From: Comamonadaceae bacterium OS-4
Lineage (GTDB): Bacteria; Pseudomonadota; Gammaproteobacteria; Burkholderiales; Burkholderiaceae_C
DNA: 64,000 bases
Assembly (NCBI GenBank): GCA_027924025.1
Contig: AP026971.1
Span: 1-64,000, forward strand
Direction of reading: 5' to 3'
Part shown: piece after piece, positions 31,251-40,749 of the stretch
Position numbering within the stretch: the first letter of the stretch is position 1
How the letters are laid out: the number at the start of each line of letters is the position of its first letter
The notes under the pieces: model-generated
Database searches by the model: none
Told to the model about the DNA's origin: nothing
Seen by the model: the letters and a program-made list of their open reading frames with translations, nothing else
Made by a program: the position numbers and the translations under genes

Positions 31251-31667
31251 ATGGGCCAGTCCCGTCTGGACTCGTTATTCGAGTCGCTTACCAACATAGG
31301 AATCGGCTATGCCGTGGCATTGCTCGCTCAGTTGGCAATTTACCCTGCATATGGAATGGACCTTCCATTCGTACTCAATATGCAGATCGGCGCATGGTTC
31401 ACTCTGGTGAGCCTGGTGCGCAGTTACGCGATTCGTCGCTGGTTCAATGCACGCTTTCTGTTTCAAACCCGCATGGGTTCGCTTGCAGAAGCCGCATTCA
31501 ATGTAGCCATTGGCTTCATTGTTGCGCTGGCGGCGCAGATGGCCATCTTTCCCGCTCATGGAATCGATGTGCCACTCAACACACATTTGCAAATCGGCTT
31601 CTGGTTCACCCTTGTGAGCCTGGCGCGCAGTTACACCATCCGTCGCTGGTTCAACGCACGGACCTAA
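31251..31667 (+). CDS. Membrane protein with internal duplication
   Basis: The 138-residue product starts at ATG 31251. It consists of two homologous halves of about 65 residues, each with two hydrophobic segments and ending in IRRWFNAR: first SLVRSYAIRRWFNAR, then SLARSYTIRRWFNAR. The pattern (GY.VALLAQLAIYP...G) is typical of short plasmid/phage membrane proteins normally present as a single unit. The duplication is visible at DNA level too (31432-31454 against 31639-31661). Function unknown. Confidence 0.7.
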   Translation: MGQSRLDSLFESLTNIGIGYAVALLAQLAIYPAYGMDLPFVLNMQIGAWFTLVSLVRSYAIRRWFNARFLFQTRMGSLAEAAFNVAIGFIVALAAQMAIFPAHGIDVPLNTHLQIGFWFTLVSLARSYTIRRWFNART

Positions 31668-31698
31668 GTTTTCTCAACTTCCAAAAGGCGACGCAAGT

Positions 31699-31738
31699 CG
31701 CCCCCTATGAGCTCCGCCAATGAACTCATAGGGGGCGG
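31699..31738 (+). promoter_or_regulatory. Strong leader hairpin
   Basis: GCCCCCTATGAG pairs with CTCATAGGGGGC across a short loop, upstream of the 31767 start codon. Unlike most terminators here it lacks a T run, so it is more likely a translational or stability element. Confidence 0.5.
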
Positions 31739-31766
31739 CTTGCTCGACAACCTTTTGGAGTTCAAC

Positions 31767-32126
31767 ATGGTTACTTTTGCTAACGACACTCAGACAGCCA
31801 ATCAACAAGCCGGGATCCGTCTCGGTATGGCGGTCAGCCTTAATGCGGTCCGGAACTCCACCTCGCCAATGCCCCCCGGCTATCAGAAACTGATCGGGGA
31901 ACTGAAGGAGGAGTTTGCTGCACTCGACCAGATCCAACGCCAAAAACGCATAGGAGCGCTACCTGCAAGGGGGCCAGCTCCTGTGTACAACAATGGGGGC
32001 CAGGATTTTCGAATTCCTCCCGTCCCCAAGCCATTGCGTGATCTGATCGCCAAACAACAAGCAGCTCGACTCGCTGCGGCATTGGAAGCTTGGGCCCAAC
32101 GTGCTCCTGCTGACACTTGCAATTAG
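31767..32126 (+). CDS. Hypothetical protein, 119 residues
   Basis: ATG 31767 with TTTTGGAG 7 bases upstream is preferred over ATG 31707, which falls inside the leader hairpin. The product is Ala/Gln/Arg-rich and largely helical (LRDLIAKQQAARLAAALEAW). It is followed by a terminator. No family is recognised. Confidence 0.6.
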   Translation: MVTFANDTQTANQQAGIRLGMAVSLNAVRNSTSPMPPGYQKLIGELKEEFAALDQIQRQKRIGALPARGPAPVYNNGGQDFRIPPVPKPLRDLIAKQQAARLAAALEAWAQRAPADTCN

Positions 32127-32148
32127 CATATGAATTACCTCATCGTTA

Positions 32149-32178
32149 AGGAGACCTACAAGGTCTCCTTTTTTTTTA
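32149..32178 (+). terminator. Rho-independent terminator
   Basis: AAGGAGACCT-ACA-AGGTCTCCTT with nine Ts, marking the boundary between the backbone and the restriction-type operon. Confidence 0.9.
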
Positions 32179-32350
32179 ACCGGAAAAAGGTATGAACTAA
32201 ACACTAACCGCATAACATTGATTGACGCAACAGGTGGAGACAAAGCGAGCACGTCAATGAATGAAATTCGGTTTTTGTGACCCCTGTTAGCACGCGGTAG
32301 TAGGCAGAGATTAAGTGAGCAAATGTGCTTGGCGCACGAACAAGGAAAAA

Positions 32351-35128
32351 ATGAACGCGGTAGAAATCGAATCAGCGGTATCGGATCTGGCCAGTGGCCC
32401 TTTCAATGCGAAGGAATTTGCCTTCGATTTTTTAATGGCCTTCGGGAACAAGGATGTCGCCATTAAGCGTTTGCGTACTGGTAGCAACAACAGTTCCGAC
32501 GTTCCTGGTGGAGTTCTCCAGCGAAACAACATCCATATCGCCGTTTGCGACGTCGGAAATGTAAGTGAAACCTTGGCAGCACTGTTGGCAAGCCCCGCGA
32601 CCGCCAAGGCGAGGGCCAAATTTGTTTTGGCCACCGATGGCAATGACTTCGAAGCAAAAGACCTCATCAGCGATGAGTTGCTGGTATGCCCTTACCAAGA
32701 CTTCCCGAACTACTTCGGGTTCTTTCTACCGCTGGCAGGAATTTCAACCGTCCGAGAGATCAAAGACAACCCAATTGACGTCAGGGCGACAGGGCGGCTC
32801 AATAAACTCTATGTAGAGCTTCTACGTGAAAACCCAGACTGGGCCACCGAAAAGCGGCGTCCTGACATGAATCACTTCATGGCTCGGCTCATTTTTTGTC
32901 TTTTTGCCGAAGACACAGGAATTTTCAACCGCACCAGCTTGTTCACCCAAACAATCGAGCAGATGAGCGAGCGCGATGGCTCCAACTCCCACGAAGTATT
33001 GGAGACCATTTTCCGCGCAATGAACATAAAGTTCAACGAACGCGAAAACGCTAATCCGCGTCTGCCAATCTGGGCAGCGGGCTTTCCATACGTCAATGGT
33101 GGTCTGTTCTCAGGTGGGACAGAGGTTCCACGCTTCACTCGTATTGCCAGAACCTACCTCAGCCACGCCGCCAACCTTAACTGGAAAGAGATCAACCCCG
33201 ACATCTTCGGCTCCATGATCCAGGCAGTGGCCGACGACGAAGAGCGTGGCGAGCTGGGCATGCACTACACAAGCGTGCCAAACATCTTGAAGGTACTCAA
33301 CCCCTTGTTTCTGGACGAAATACGAGCGCAACTGGAGAACGCCGGGGACAACAAGACCAAGCTGCTCAACTTACGCAAACGCATCGCACGCATTCGCGTG
33401 TTTGATCCTGCTTGCGGGTCTGGAAACTTCCTGGTGATTGCATACAAGCAGCTGCGCGAAATCGAGGCAGAAATCAACCGTCGCAGGGACGAAATCCATT
33501 TGCGAAGCGAAATCCCACTGACCAACTTCCGAGGCATTGAGCTGCGAGACTTTCCGGCAGAGGTTGCGCGGCTGGCTCTGATCATTGCCGAATTCCAATG
33601 CGATGTGCTTTACCGCGGCCAGCAAGACGCTCTGGCTGAGTTCCTACCGCTGAACACCGAAAACTGGATTGTGAGTGGCAATTCACTGCGTCTGGACTGG
33701 CTCAGCATTTGCCCGCCCACCGGGACTGGGGTAAAGGTGCGCGGCGATGATCTATTCAATACGCCCTTGGACCAGACCGAGATTGACTTCGCCAATGAAG
33801 GCGGCGAGACCTACATCTGTGGCAACCCTCCCTATCTGGGCAGTACTTGGCAGTCGGTTGAGCAAAAGGATGACCTGCGGGCCATTTTCGACCATCGCAC
33901 CACAACCTGGAAGTCTCTGGACTATGTAGCTGGCTGGTTCATGAAGGCTGCGGACTACGGAACCCATACAGATGCGACTGCCGCATTTGTATCTACTAAC
34001 TCAATTTGCCAAGGTCAACAAGTCCCATTTTTTTGGCCACTTGTCCTTGAGCTTGGTCACCAGATCGTGTTCGCACACACGAGCTTCAAGTGGTCAAACC
34101 TAGCAAGCAACAAGGCGGGTGTCACCGTTGTAATAGTTGGCTTTACAAAAAAGGCTGGCGGAACTCGGACACTCTATTACCAGACTGACGAAGGCGTCTC
34201 AGTTGCAAAAAGCGTTTCCAACATTAATGCCTATCTTGTAGCAGGACCTAATGTCATTGTTGAAAAGGCAATGCGCCCCCTCACACAAGTCAGCGTCATG
34301 GACTTCGGAAACAAGGCCGATGATGGTGGGCACCTGACATTACTTCCGCATCAGCTTGAAGACATGCACCTTGAGCGCAGTGCCAACAACAAGTTCATTA
34401 AGCAGTTTTATGGCTCAAAGGAATTCATTAACGGTGAAACAAGATACTGCCTTTGGATCAAAGACGAAGACTTAAACGCTGCTTTGGCAGTGCCAGCGAT
34501 TGCAAATCAAGTTGAGCTCGTACGCAAAGCCAGACTTAGCAGCAAAGATGCTTATGCACGCAGCTTAGCGACCAGAGCTCACCAGTTCAAAACACCTCGC
34601 CTAGCCACGAGTAGCGTCATTGTTACGCCACGTGTTAGTTCTGAGGACAGGCCATACCTGCCGGTTGGCTTGCTAAGCAATTCAAGCGTAATTGGTGACC
34701 GAAACTTCGCTCTATACGATGCCCCCCTATGGAACATGGCCATCATTGCGTCACGCCTTCACTGGATCTGGATCGGAGCTGTGTGCGTTCGGCTTGAAAT
34801 GCGCTTCTCATATTCCAACACCCTGGGTTGGAACACTTTTCCGATGCCGACGCTGACAGAGCAGAACAAAATGGACCTTACAGAGTGTGCTGAGGCCATC
34901 TTGTTGGCCCGTGAAGCACACTTTCCCGCCACCATTGCTGACCTCTACAACCCGGAGACCATGCCCGAAAATCTCCGCATGGCGCATGAGCGCAACGACG
35001 AGGTGATCGAACGCATCTACATTGGCCGACGCTTCAAAAACGACACCGAGCGTCTGGAAAAGCTCTTCGACATGTACACAAAAATGACGGCCACAGCTGT
35101 CAGCGCTAAAAAGGGGAAGAAGAAATGA
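32351..35128 (+). CDS. MmeI-like class I DNA methyltransferase
   Basis: The 925-residue protein (ATG 32351, AAGGA 5 bases upstream) has the organisation of MmeI-type DNA methyltransferases: N-terminal domain (about 1-190), helical spacer, Rossmann catalytic domain with SAM motif DPACGSGNF near residue 353, and motif IV NPPYLGS near residue 490. A target-recognition and C-terminal region follows (about 620-900). NPPY marks N6-adenine (or N4-cytosine) amino methylation. No obvious nuclease domain is visible at the N-terminus. The next two genes, each overlapping, supply helicase and nuclease. I infer a restriction or phage-defence operon. Confidence 0.88.
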   Translation: MNAVEIESAVSDLASGPFNAKEFAFDFLMAFGNKDVAIKRLRTGSNNSSDVPGGVLQRNNIHIAVCDVGNVSETLAALLASPATAKARAKFVLATDGNDFEAKDLISDELLVCPYQDFPNYFGFFLPLAGISTVREIKDNPIDVRATGRLNKLYVELLRENPDWATEKRRPDMNHFMARLIFCLFAEDTGIFNRTSLFTQTIEQMSERDGSNSHEVLETIFRAMNIKFNERENANPRLPIWAAGFPYVNGGLFSGGTEVPRFTRIARTYLSHAANLNWKEINPDIFGSMIQAVADDEERGELGMHYTSVPNILKVLNPLFLDEIRAQLENAGDNKTKLLNLRKRIARIRVFDPACGSGNFLVIAYKQLREIEAEINRRRDEIHLRSEIPLTNFRGIELRDFPAEVARLALIIAEFQCDVLYRGQQDALAEFLPLNTENWIVSGNSLRLDWLSICPPTGTGVKVRGDDLFNTPLDQTEIDFANEGGETYICGNPPYLGSTWQSVEQKDDLRAIFDHRTTTWKSLDYVAGWFMKAADYGTHTDATAAFVSTNSICQGQQVPFFWPLVLELGHQIVFAHTSFKWSNLASNKAGVTVVIVGFTKKAGGTRTLYYQTDEGVSVAKSVSNINAYLVAGPNVIVEKAMRPLTQVSVMDFGNKADDGGHLTLLPHQLEDMHLERSANNKFIKQFYGSKEFINGETRYCLWIKDEDLNAALAVPAIANQVELVRKARLSSKDAYARSLATRAHQFKTPRLATSSVIVTPRVSSEDRPYLPVGLLSNSSVIGDRNFALYDAPLWNMAIIASRLHWIWIGAVCVRLEMRFSYSNTLGWNTFPMPTLTEQNKMDLTECAEAILLAREAHFPATIADLYNPETMPENLRMAHERNDEVIERIYIGRRFKNDTERLEKLFDMYTKMTATAVSAKKGKKK

Positions 35129-37260
35129 GCCAACACACAGGAAACCCGACCAACACTTACACGGTGCCGTCGGTCTCTATCAAAACTGCCCGCACTGGCG
35201 CGAACAACAAGGCCAATGAACTGGGCATGCGCACCATGCAGGAGCGGGCCTACGCCAAGCGCGGCGAACAGTACCTGCTGATCAAGTCCCCACCCGCATC
35301 GGGCAAATCACGCGCCCTGATGTTCATTGCCCTGGACAAACTCCACAACCAGGGCCTCAAGCAGGCCGTGGTTGTAGTGCCCGAGCGCTCCATTGGCAGC
35401 AGCTTTGCCGATGAAGCGCTGACCCAACACGGTTTTTACTGGGATTGGAAGGTCGCGCCCCAATGGAATCTGTGCAATGCCCCAGGCGTCGATGAAACCC
35501 GCATCGCCAAATCCAAGGTGGAATCGGTGCGCAAGTTCCTTGAATCGCAGGACAAGGTGCTGGTCTGCACCCATGCCACCTTCCGTTTTGCAGTAGAAGA
35601 GTTGGGTATCCAAGCCTTTGATGACCGTCTGATCGCCGTCGACGAGTTCCACCATGTCTCCAGCAATCCGGACAACATCCTGGGCAGCCAGCTCACGGTC
35701 CTGATCGCTCGCGACAAGACCCACCTGGTGGCCATGACCGGTTCCTATTTCCGTGGAGACAGTGAAGCCGTGCTGGCGCCGACCGACGAGTCACGCTTCG
35801 AGACGGTCACTTACACCTATTACGAACAGCTCAATGGCTATTCTTGGCTCAAATCGCTCGACCTGGGCTACTTCTTCTATACCGGCCCCTACGTCGAAGC
35901 CATCCATAAGGTGCTCGATCCCAGCCTCAAGACCATCGTTCACATCCCCAATGTGAATGCCCGCGAGTCCCTGAAGGACAAGGAGCGCGAGGTCAACGAA
36001 ATCATGGAAGGCTTGGGCAAGTGGGAAGGCGTGGATGAGAAAACCGGCTTTCATCTGGTCAAAACACCGGACGGGCACGTTCTGCGAATTGCTGATCTGG
36101 TTGACGATTCCAATCCGGCCCAGCGAACCAAGGTGCTCACCGCGCTCAAAGACCCCGTCCACAAGAATGACCGCGACCACGTGGACATCATCATTGCTCT
36201 GGGCATGGCCAAAGAAGGGTTCGACTGGATTTGGTGCGAGCACGCTTTGACGGTGGGCTACCGCTCCAGCCTTACCGAAATCGTCCAGATCATCGGCCGC
36301 GCCACCCGTGATGCCAAGGGAAAGACGCGCGCGCGCTTCACCAACCTCATTGCCGAGCCCGCCGCTGATCAGTCACTGGTTACCGAAGCCGTCAACGACA
36401 TGCTCAAGGCCATCTCTGCAAGCCTGCTCATGGAACAGGTACTGGCACCGCGCTACGAATTCACGCCTAAGGATGCGGGCCCCAAGGAAGGATTCGATTA
36501 CGGCCCCGAGGGGTATCAGCCCGGCCAATCGAATGTCGGCGTCAATGAATCCACCGGCCAATACCACGTTGAAATCAACGGCCTGACCACACCAAAAAGC
36601 AAAGAAGCCACCCGTATCTGCAAGGAAGACCTCAACGAAGTAGTGACGACCTTCTTGCAAGACAAATCCGCTCTTGAACAAGGGCTGTTTGACAAGGAAA
36701 ACGTCCTGCCGCAGGAACTTACCCAGCTGCGCATGGGCAAGATCGTACGCGAACGCTATCCCGACCTAAGTGAGACGGACCAGGAAGCGATTCGCCAGCA
36801 CGCCATTGCGGCCATGAACGTCACCCAACAGGCCAAGCTGGAATTGTCCAAGATGGCTGAAGCTGGCCAGCAGGATGTGCTGGGGGAGGGCGAAGAGCTC
36901 AAGGGTTCCACCGCCTTGCTCGACGGCGTGCGCAAGTTCGTCAATGTGAGGGAGCTCGACATCGAGCTGATCGACGCCATCAACCCGTTCGAAGCCGCCT
37001 ATTCCGTGCTGTCAAAATCGATGGATGAGAAGCTGCTGCGCCAAGTGCAAGCAGCCATCGAAGCCAAGAAGGCCAACATTCCCGAGGAAGAGGCGAAGGA
37101 ACTGGCTAAGCGAGCCCTGGTGTTCCTGAAGGAGCGCGGTCGACGACCTGACATTAAATCCAACGACGCATGGGAAAAGCGTTTGGCAGAGGGAGTAGCC
37201 GCATTGGCGCGCTACGTGGCACAAGCCAAAGCAGAACAGGAGAAGAAAACCAATGGCTGA
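35125..37260 (+). CDS. Superfamily 2 DEAD/DEAH-type helicase
   Basis: The 711-residue protein overlaps the methyltransferase by four bases. Motifs are in order: Walker A SPPASGKS (55-62), the DEAH-type box DEFH (173-176), motif III (MTGSYF), and motif VI (QIIGRATRDAKGKTRARF). The C-terminal 250 residues are helical and probably mediate contacts. Paired with a methyltransferase and a nuclease, it resembles the translocating or remodelling subunit of a restriction complex. Confidence 0.85.
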   Translation: MSQHTGNPTNTYTVPSVSIKTARTGANNKANELGMRTMQERAYAKRGEQYLLIKSPPASGKSRALMFIALDKLHNQGLKQAVVVVPERSIGSSFADEALTQHGFYWDWKVAPQWNLCNAPGVDETRIAKSKVESVRKFLESQDKVLVCTHATFRFAVEELGIQAFDDRLIAVDEFHHVSSNPDNILGSQLTVLIARDKTHLVAMTGSYFRGDSEAVLAPTDESRFETVTYTYYEQLNGYSWLKSLDLGYFFYTGPYVEAIHKVLDPSLKTIVHIPNVNARESLKDKEREVNEIMEGLGKWEGVDEKTGFHLVKTPDGHVLRIADLVDDSNPAQRTKVLTALKDPVHKNDRDHVDIIIALGMAKEGFDWIWCEHALTVGYRSSLTEIVQIIGRATRDAKGKTRARFTNLIAEPAADQSLVTEAVNDMLKAISASLLMEQVLAPRYEFTPKDAGPKEGFDYGPEGYQPGQSNVGVNESTGQYHVEINGLTTPKSKEATRICKEDLNEVVTTFLQDKSALEQGLFDKENVLPQELTQLRMGKIVRERYPDLSETDQEAIRQHAIAAMNVTQQAKLELSKMAEAGQQDVLGEGEELKGSTALLDGVRKFVNVRELDIELIDAINPFEAAYSVLSKSMDEKLLRQVQAAIEAKKANIPEEEAKELAKRALVFLKERGRRPDIKSNDAWEKRLAEGVAALARYVAQAKAEQEKKTNG

Positions 37261-38446
37261 ACTGAGCAACGAAGAGCTGCTTGACGCACTCGGCGTTGAG
37301 GTGGAGCCCATTAAGACCAATGGCCGCACACCGGTCGAAGAACGCATCATCGCCGGATTCGAAGACATCCAACGCTTCGTAGACCATCGCCAGAGCCAGC
37401 CTGTCAATCAAGCGGGGCGAGACATCTTTGAGCGCATATACGCGGTGCGTCTGGAGCAACTGCGCAAAAACCCGCAGGCACGCGCCATTCTGCATGGACT
37501 GGACACCGGTGGACTGTTAGGTGAGGTATCCGTGGACAAGGTTGCGATCGACAATCTGAGCGAAGAGGATCTGCTGGCAGAGTTGGGGGTGAGCGTGCAA
37601 ACCACGCCCAGCGAAGACAACGGGGACATCACCGTACTCCGACACGTTCGCACCAGCACTGAGAGGCGTGATGCCGAGCAGATTGCGGATCGTATGCCTT
37701 GCAAGGACTTTGCCCAATTCAAGCCCCTGTTCGAGCAGGCCCAGCGTGAACTAGACAATCAGACTCGCAAAGCACCGCGGTTCGGGCGCGATGCCACCAT
37801 TCAAGAGCTTGACTTCTTCATTTTGGAGGGGCAGTTTGCCTACGTGGCCGAGATGGGCGAAAGCATTACCATGCCCAGTGGCCACCACGATGCCCGACTG
37901 CGGGTCATCTATAGCAACGGCACCGAGAGCAACCTGCTATTGCGCTCCCTACAAAAAGCGCTGTGGCGTGATGACACCGGTCGTCGCCTTACCGCCCCCA
38001 GCGCGGGGCCTCTGTTCTCAGATGAGCCCGAGCATGATGACATCGAAACTGGAACAATTTATGTCCTGCGAAGCAACTCCAATCATCCTTACGTAGCTCA
38101 GCACCGTGAACTGATTCACAAAATCGGGGTGACTGGAGGGAAGGTGGAAAATCGTATATCCGGGGCGGAGAAAGACGCGACCTACTTACTTGCTGGGGTA
38201 GATGTTGTTGCCACCTACAAGCTGCACAACATAAACCGCGTGCGCATGGAAAACCTTTTTCATAAGATTTTCAGCAGCGCACAGATCGACATAAGCATTG
38301 ATGATCGCTTCGGCAACCCGGTGAAACCGCGTGAATGGTTCCTTGTGCCTCTTCATGCCATCAACGAAGCTGTTGAGCGAATTTTAGATGGCTCAATCAC
38401 TCAATTCGCCTACGACACTCAAAAGGCAAGCATGGTTCGACTCTAG
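37253..38446 (+). CDS. GIY-YIG (T5orf172-type) nuclease
   Basis: The 397-residue protein overlaps the helicase by eight bases. The N-terminal part (about 1-230) is a family-specific region with acidic repeats (EELLDALGVEVEP, EEDLLAELGVSVQ). The C-terminal part (about 266-385) is a GIY-YIG nuclease of the T5orf172 group: GTIYVLRS, HKIGVTGGKVENRI, then a conserved Glu in VRMENLFHKIF. GIY-YIG enzymes cut DNA with a single metal. It probably provides the cutting activity of the three-gene system. Confidence 0.85.
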   Translation: MAELSNEELLDALGVEVEPIKTNGRTPVEERIIAGFEDIQRFVDHRQSQPVNQAGRDIFERIYAVRLEQLRKNPQARAILHGLDTGGLLGEVSVDKVAIDNLSEEDLLAELGVSVQTTPSEDNGDITVLRHVRTSTERRDAEQIADRMPCKDFAQFKPLFEQAQRELDNQTRKAPRFGRDATIQELDFFILEGQFAYVAEMGESITMPSGHHDARLRVIYSNGTESNLLLRSLQKALWRDDTGRRLTAPSAGPLFSDEPEHDDIETGTIYVLRSNSNHPYVAQHRELIHKIGVTGGKVENRISGAEKDATYLLAGVDVVATYKLHNINRVRMENLFHKIFSSAQIDISIDDRFGNPVKPREWFLVPLHAINEAVERILDGSITQFAYDTQKASMVRL

Positions 38447-39115
38447 ACTGGCGCTCAGACTGTTTTGCGAAATTGCTGTACTGTTACTGATACAGCAGCA
38501 ACGATTCAGGGGGACACAGCGCCGCCTGCTTTTTGAGAATGCTGCGGACATAGATGTTTTTGAAAACCTCAAGGCAGATCAATGACGTTGAACCTGGAAG
38601 AAATTCGATCTGAAGACTAGCCCCGAAGATGGAGCGTCATCAATCTAAGGCGGTGTTTTGCAAATTGCAGTCAACGGACTATGTATCCAATCATTGGGAT
38701 TTTCGGCGACACATGGCCGATAACACTGATGACGAGTCCGACATTCAGTCACGTCGCCATCACAGACTCCGATAGCGAGCAGATGCATCGTAGTGAGTTG
38801 TCTGCGCGTGAAGCTGGGCTTTGAGCAATTTACATCGTTGTAGTTGAAGTTGTCCTTTTGGCCGCTATTGCATTTGTTAACGTTTGAATTTTTCGGCGAC
38901 AAGAACTCGTCGGCGCAGTCCTTGGTTACCCTTAACGCCAACGCCTCTAAGCCGTTGGCGAGACTAGCCATCCACGCCAGACACGTTACCCCGGGCTTCC
39001 GGCGGAAGGGTCCCGAGTTTGCTGTCATCAAGGAGGTCATTCCAATCTATTTAGTTGCTCCTTACGAATTAGCAACATGCATCCCTCGCATGGACACCAA
39101 AATACGTCTCAAGGG
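38447..39115. other. 669 bp without a convincing gene
   Basis: Frames on both strands are short and lack starts or ribosome-binding sites. Longest candidates are a 104-residue plus frame and a 131-residue minus frame over the same DNA, which cannot both be real; neither looks convincing. The segment probably marks the junction between the restriction-type operon and an older insertion. Confidence 0.5.
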
Positions 39116-40130
39116 CTATGCCGCGGTCGGCTGGCCTTCAGTGGAGTCGCCAATCTGATCGGGGTCAGGGTGGGGAATCTCCGCCATGACTTCTTCCGGG
39201 TCGCAATTGTCTATGAAGAAGTACAGCGTCGAATCGACAATTTTGACGCGACGCGTACCGGGATCAAAATCGAAGAGTGGCGGCACGATATTCTGATTCG
39301 CCTGAAGCACAGCCAGGCGAGACAGCATGCCAGTTACATCAGATGTTCTTACGTTGTCCGGCGTTTTATGTTCGTCCTTGATCAACTGCTGCAGGGTCTT
39401 ACGCTCAATCCCATCCTTTAACTCGTTGTAAGTGCGATGCACCATAACTCGTACAAGATGGTAGGGAAGAAATAGCGCGGCTGATTCTTCTGTCGCGCGG
39501 CGCACGCGAGAACCCGCAGCGATCGATTCGAGGCTTCGAACGTGCCGTGCTGCGTACTCGGCTACCTTGACTTCTATGGCATCTTGAAGTTGCGCAAGGT
39601 CAGCGAGATCACTTTCCGGCTTGTCGTCGGGAATGGTTTCAGTGATTCCTGCCCGCTCGCAGAGCTTCTTCAACAGTTCTTGGACAACGGCAACTGAGCC
39701 ATGTGCTTCAGTGAAAATGCGCGCGCGCACATCGGGCGAAAAAATAATGCGTAAGATATTTGAGCCCCTGTCCACGATGCGCTGAAAGTCAGGTTCTTCC
39801 CACGGCTCCACAGGTACTTCCGCGATTCGGTCTTGAAGGTCTCCGTTGTATTGAACCAAGCGGTTGCGTTCGCGCCAAACCCCCAGAATGACAAACCTCA
39901 GCCGCATTTCCTCGAAGGTCCGTAAGTCGAACGCCATTTGACGTTGAACATCATCGGTCAGGTAGTGAAAATTCTCCAGCACATGGAAAAAAACCTGCGA
40001 ACCTTCAACCTTATGCAGTAACTCACCAACGTCCTGAGCATTTGCGAGGTTGAACTCAATTGCCTTTCGCTTCTCATCCGATTTGCTTCCTGTCTTAGCC
40101 TCGCCATTCAACTCGGCGCTTCCATTGCTA
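39116..40130 (-). pseudogene. ATPase lacking its N-terminus
   Basis: The frame encodes about 330 residues of an AAA/STAND-like ATPase: a Walker-B-like strand (QVFFHVLENFHYL), then RLRFVILGVWRERNRL (sensor-like), a winged-helix-like middle, and a C-terminal beta-rich part. No Walker A is present. The first codons of the open frame derive from the tandem repeats at 40167-40353, not from the gene family. The original 5' end was therefore replaced. It is likely non-functional unless it acts with a separate subunit. Confidence 0.65.
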
Positions 40131-40166
40131 AAGAAAGGGTGCGTATTCCAACCAAATCCACCACAA

Positions 40167-40353
40167 GTTCCAATCCAAAGCAGCCACCTGTTCCAACTTA
40201 AAAGCGCCACCCAGTCCAATCCAAAGCAGCCACCTGTTCCAACTTAAAAGCGCCACCCAGTCCAATCCAAACCAGGCCACTCGTTCCAACTTAAAAGCGC
40301 CACCCAGTCCAATCCAAACCAGGCCACTCGTTCCAATTTAAACCCACCACCGA
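40167..40353. repeat. Four tandem repeats of 46-47 bp
   Basis: Repeat starts are at 40167, 40214, 40260 and 40307. The units share CCAATCC...CGTTCCAACTTAAAAGCG or a close relative. Units 1-2 carry AAAGCAGCCACCTG and units 3-4 carry AAACCAGGCCACTCG, so the array consists of two pairs. The last unit is degenerate at its end. Repeated motifs of this kind occur at the ends of IS21-family elements, but no transposase is present. Confidence 0.8.
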
Positions 40354-40749
40354 ACGCGATCGCCATCTAGCCGGTCCGGCATTGTTCAATTTGGAATGGC
40401 TCTCTCCGACACTCTTTGAAGATGAATGACAAATAGTGGTAGGCCCAGTGTCATTCCCCATTGCCTGTAAAGAACGATTGCCACAGCACGGCCAACCCTT
40501 GGAGACTCAAAAATACGACTTCTTTGCACTTTTATTTAATTTCTAGTGTCATACTAAGTATTATTAGTGTGATGCAAAATTAACCCATGGAGAACGCTAT
40601 TTACGAACAAATCCAACAAAATAGACTTTCAAACGATGTCGCAAGCGTAATGATTCGCATTCGTTTTTAATGCTCATCGAGCGAAATTACAGCCACCGCC
40701 TCCTAGACAGAGGTAACTCCGCATTCAACAGTCACCCCATGGAGCTCAA
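40354..40749. other. 396 bp without a recognised gene
   Basis: The segment is AT-richer than its surroundings (for example 40520-40570) and contains no convincing frame. GGAG at 40741 is the ribosome-binding site of the integrase. Nothing else is supported. Confidence 0.5.

Noticed and set aside
38388-39158. Small frames in the gap after the GIY-YIG gene
   Set aside because: Overlapping frames on both strands, no ribosome-binding sites and no recognisable family.
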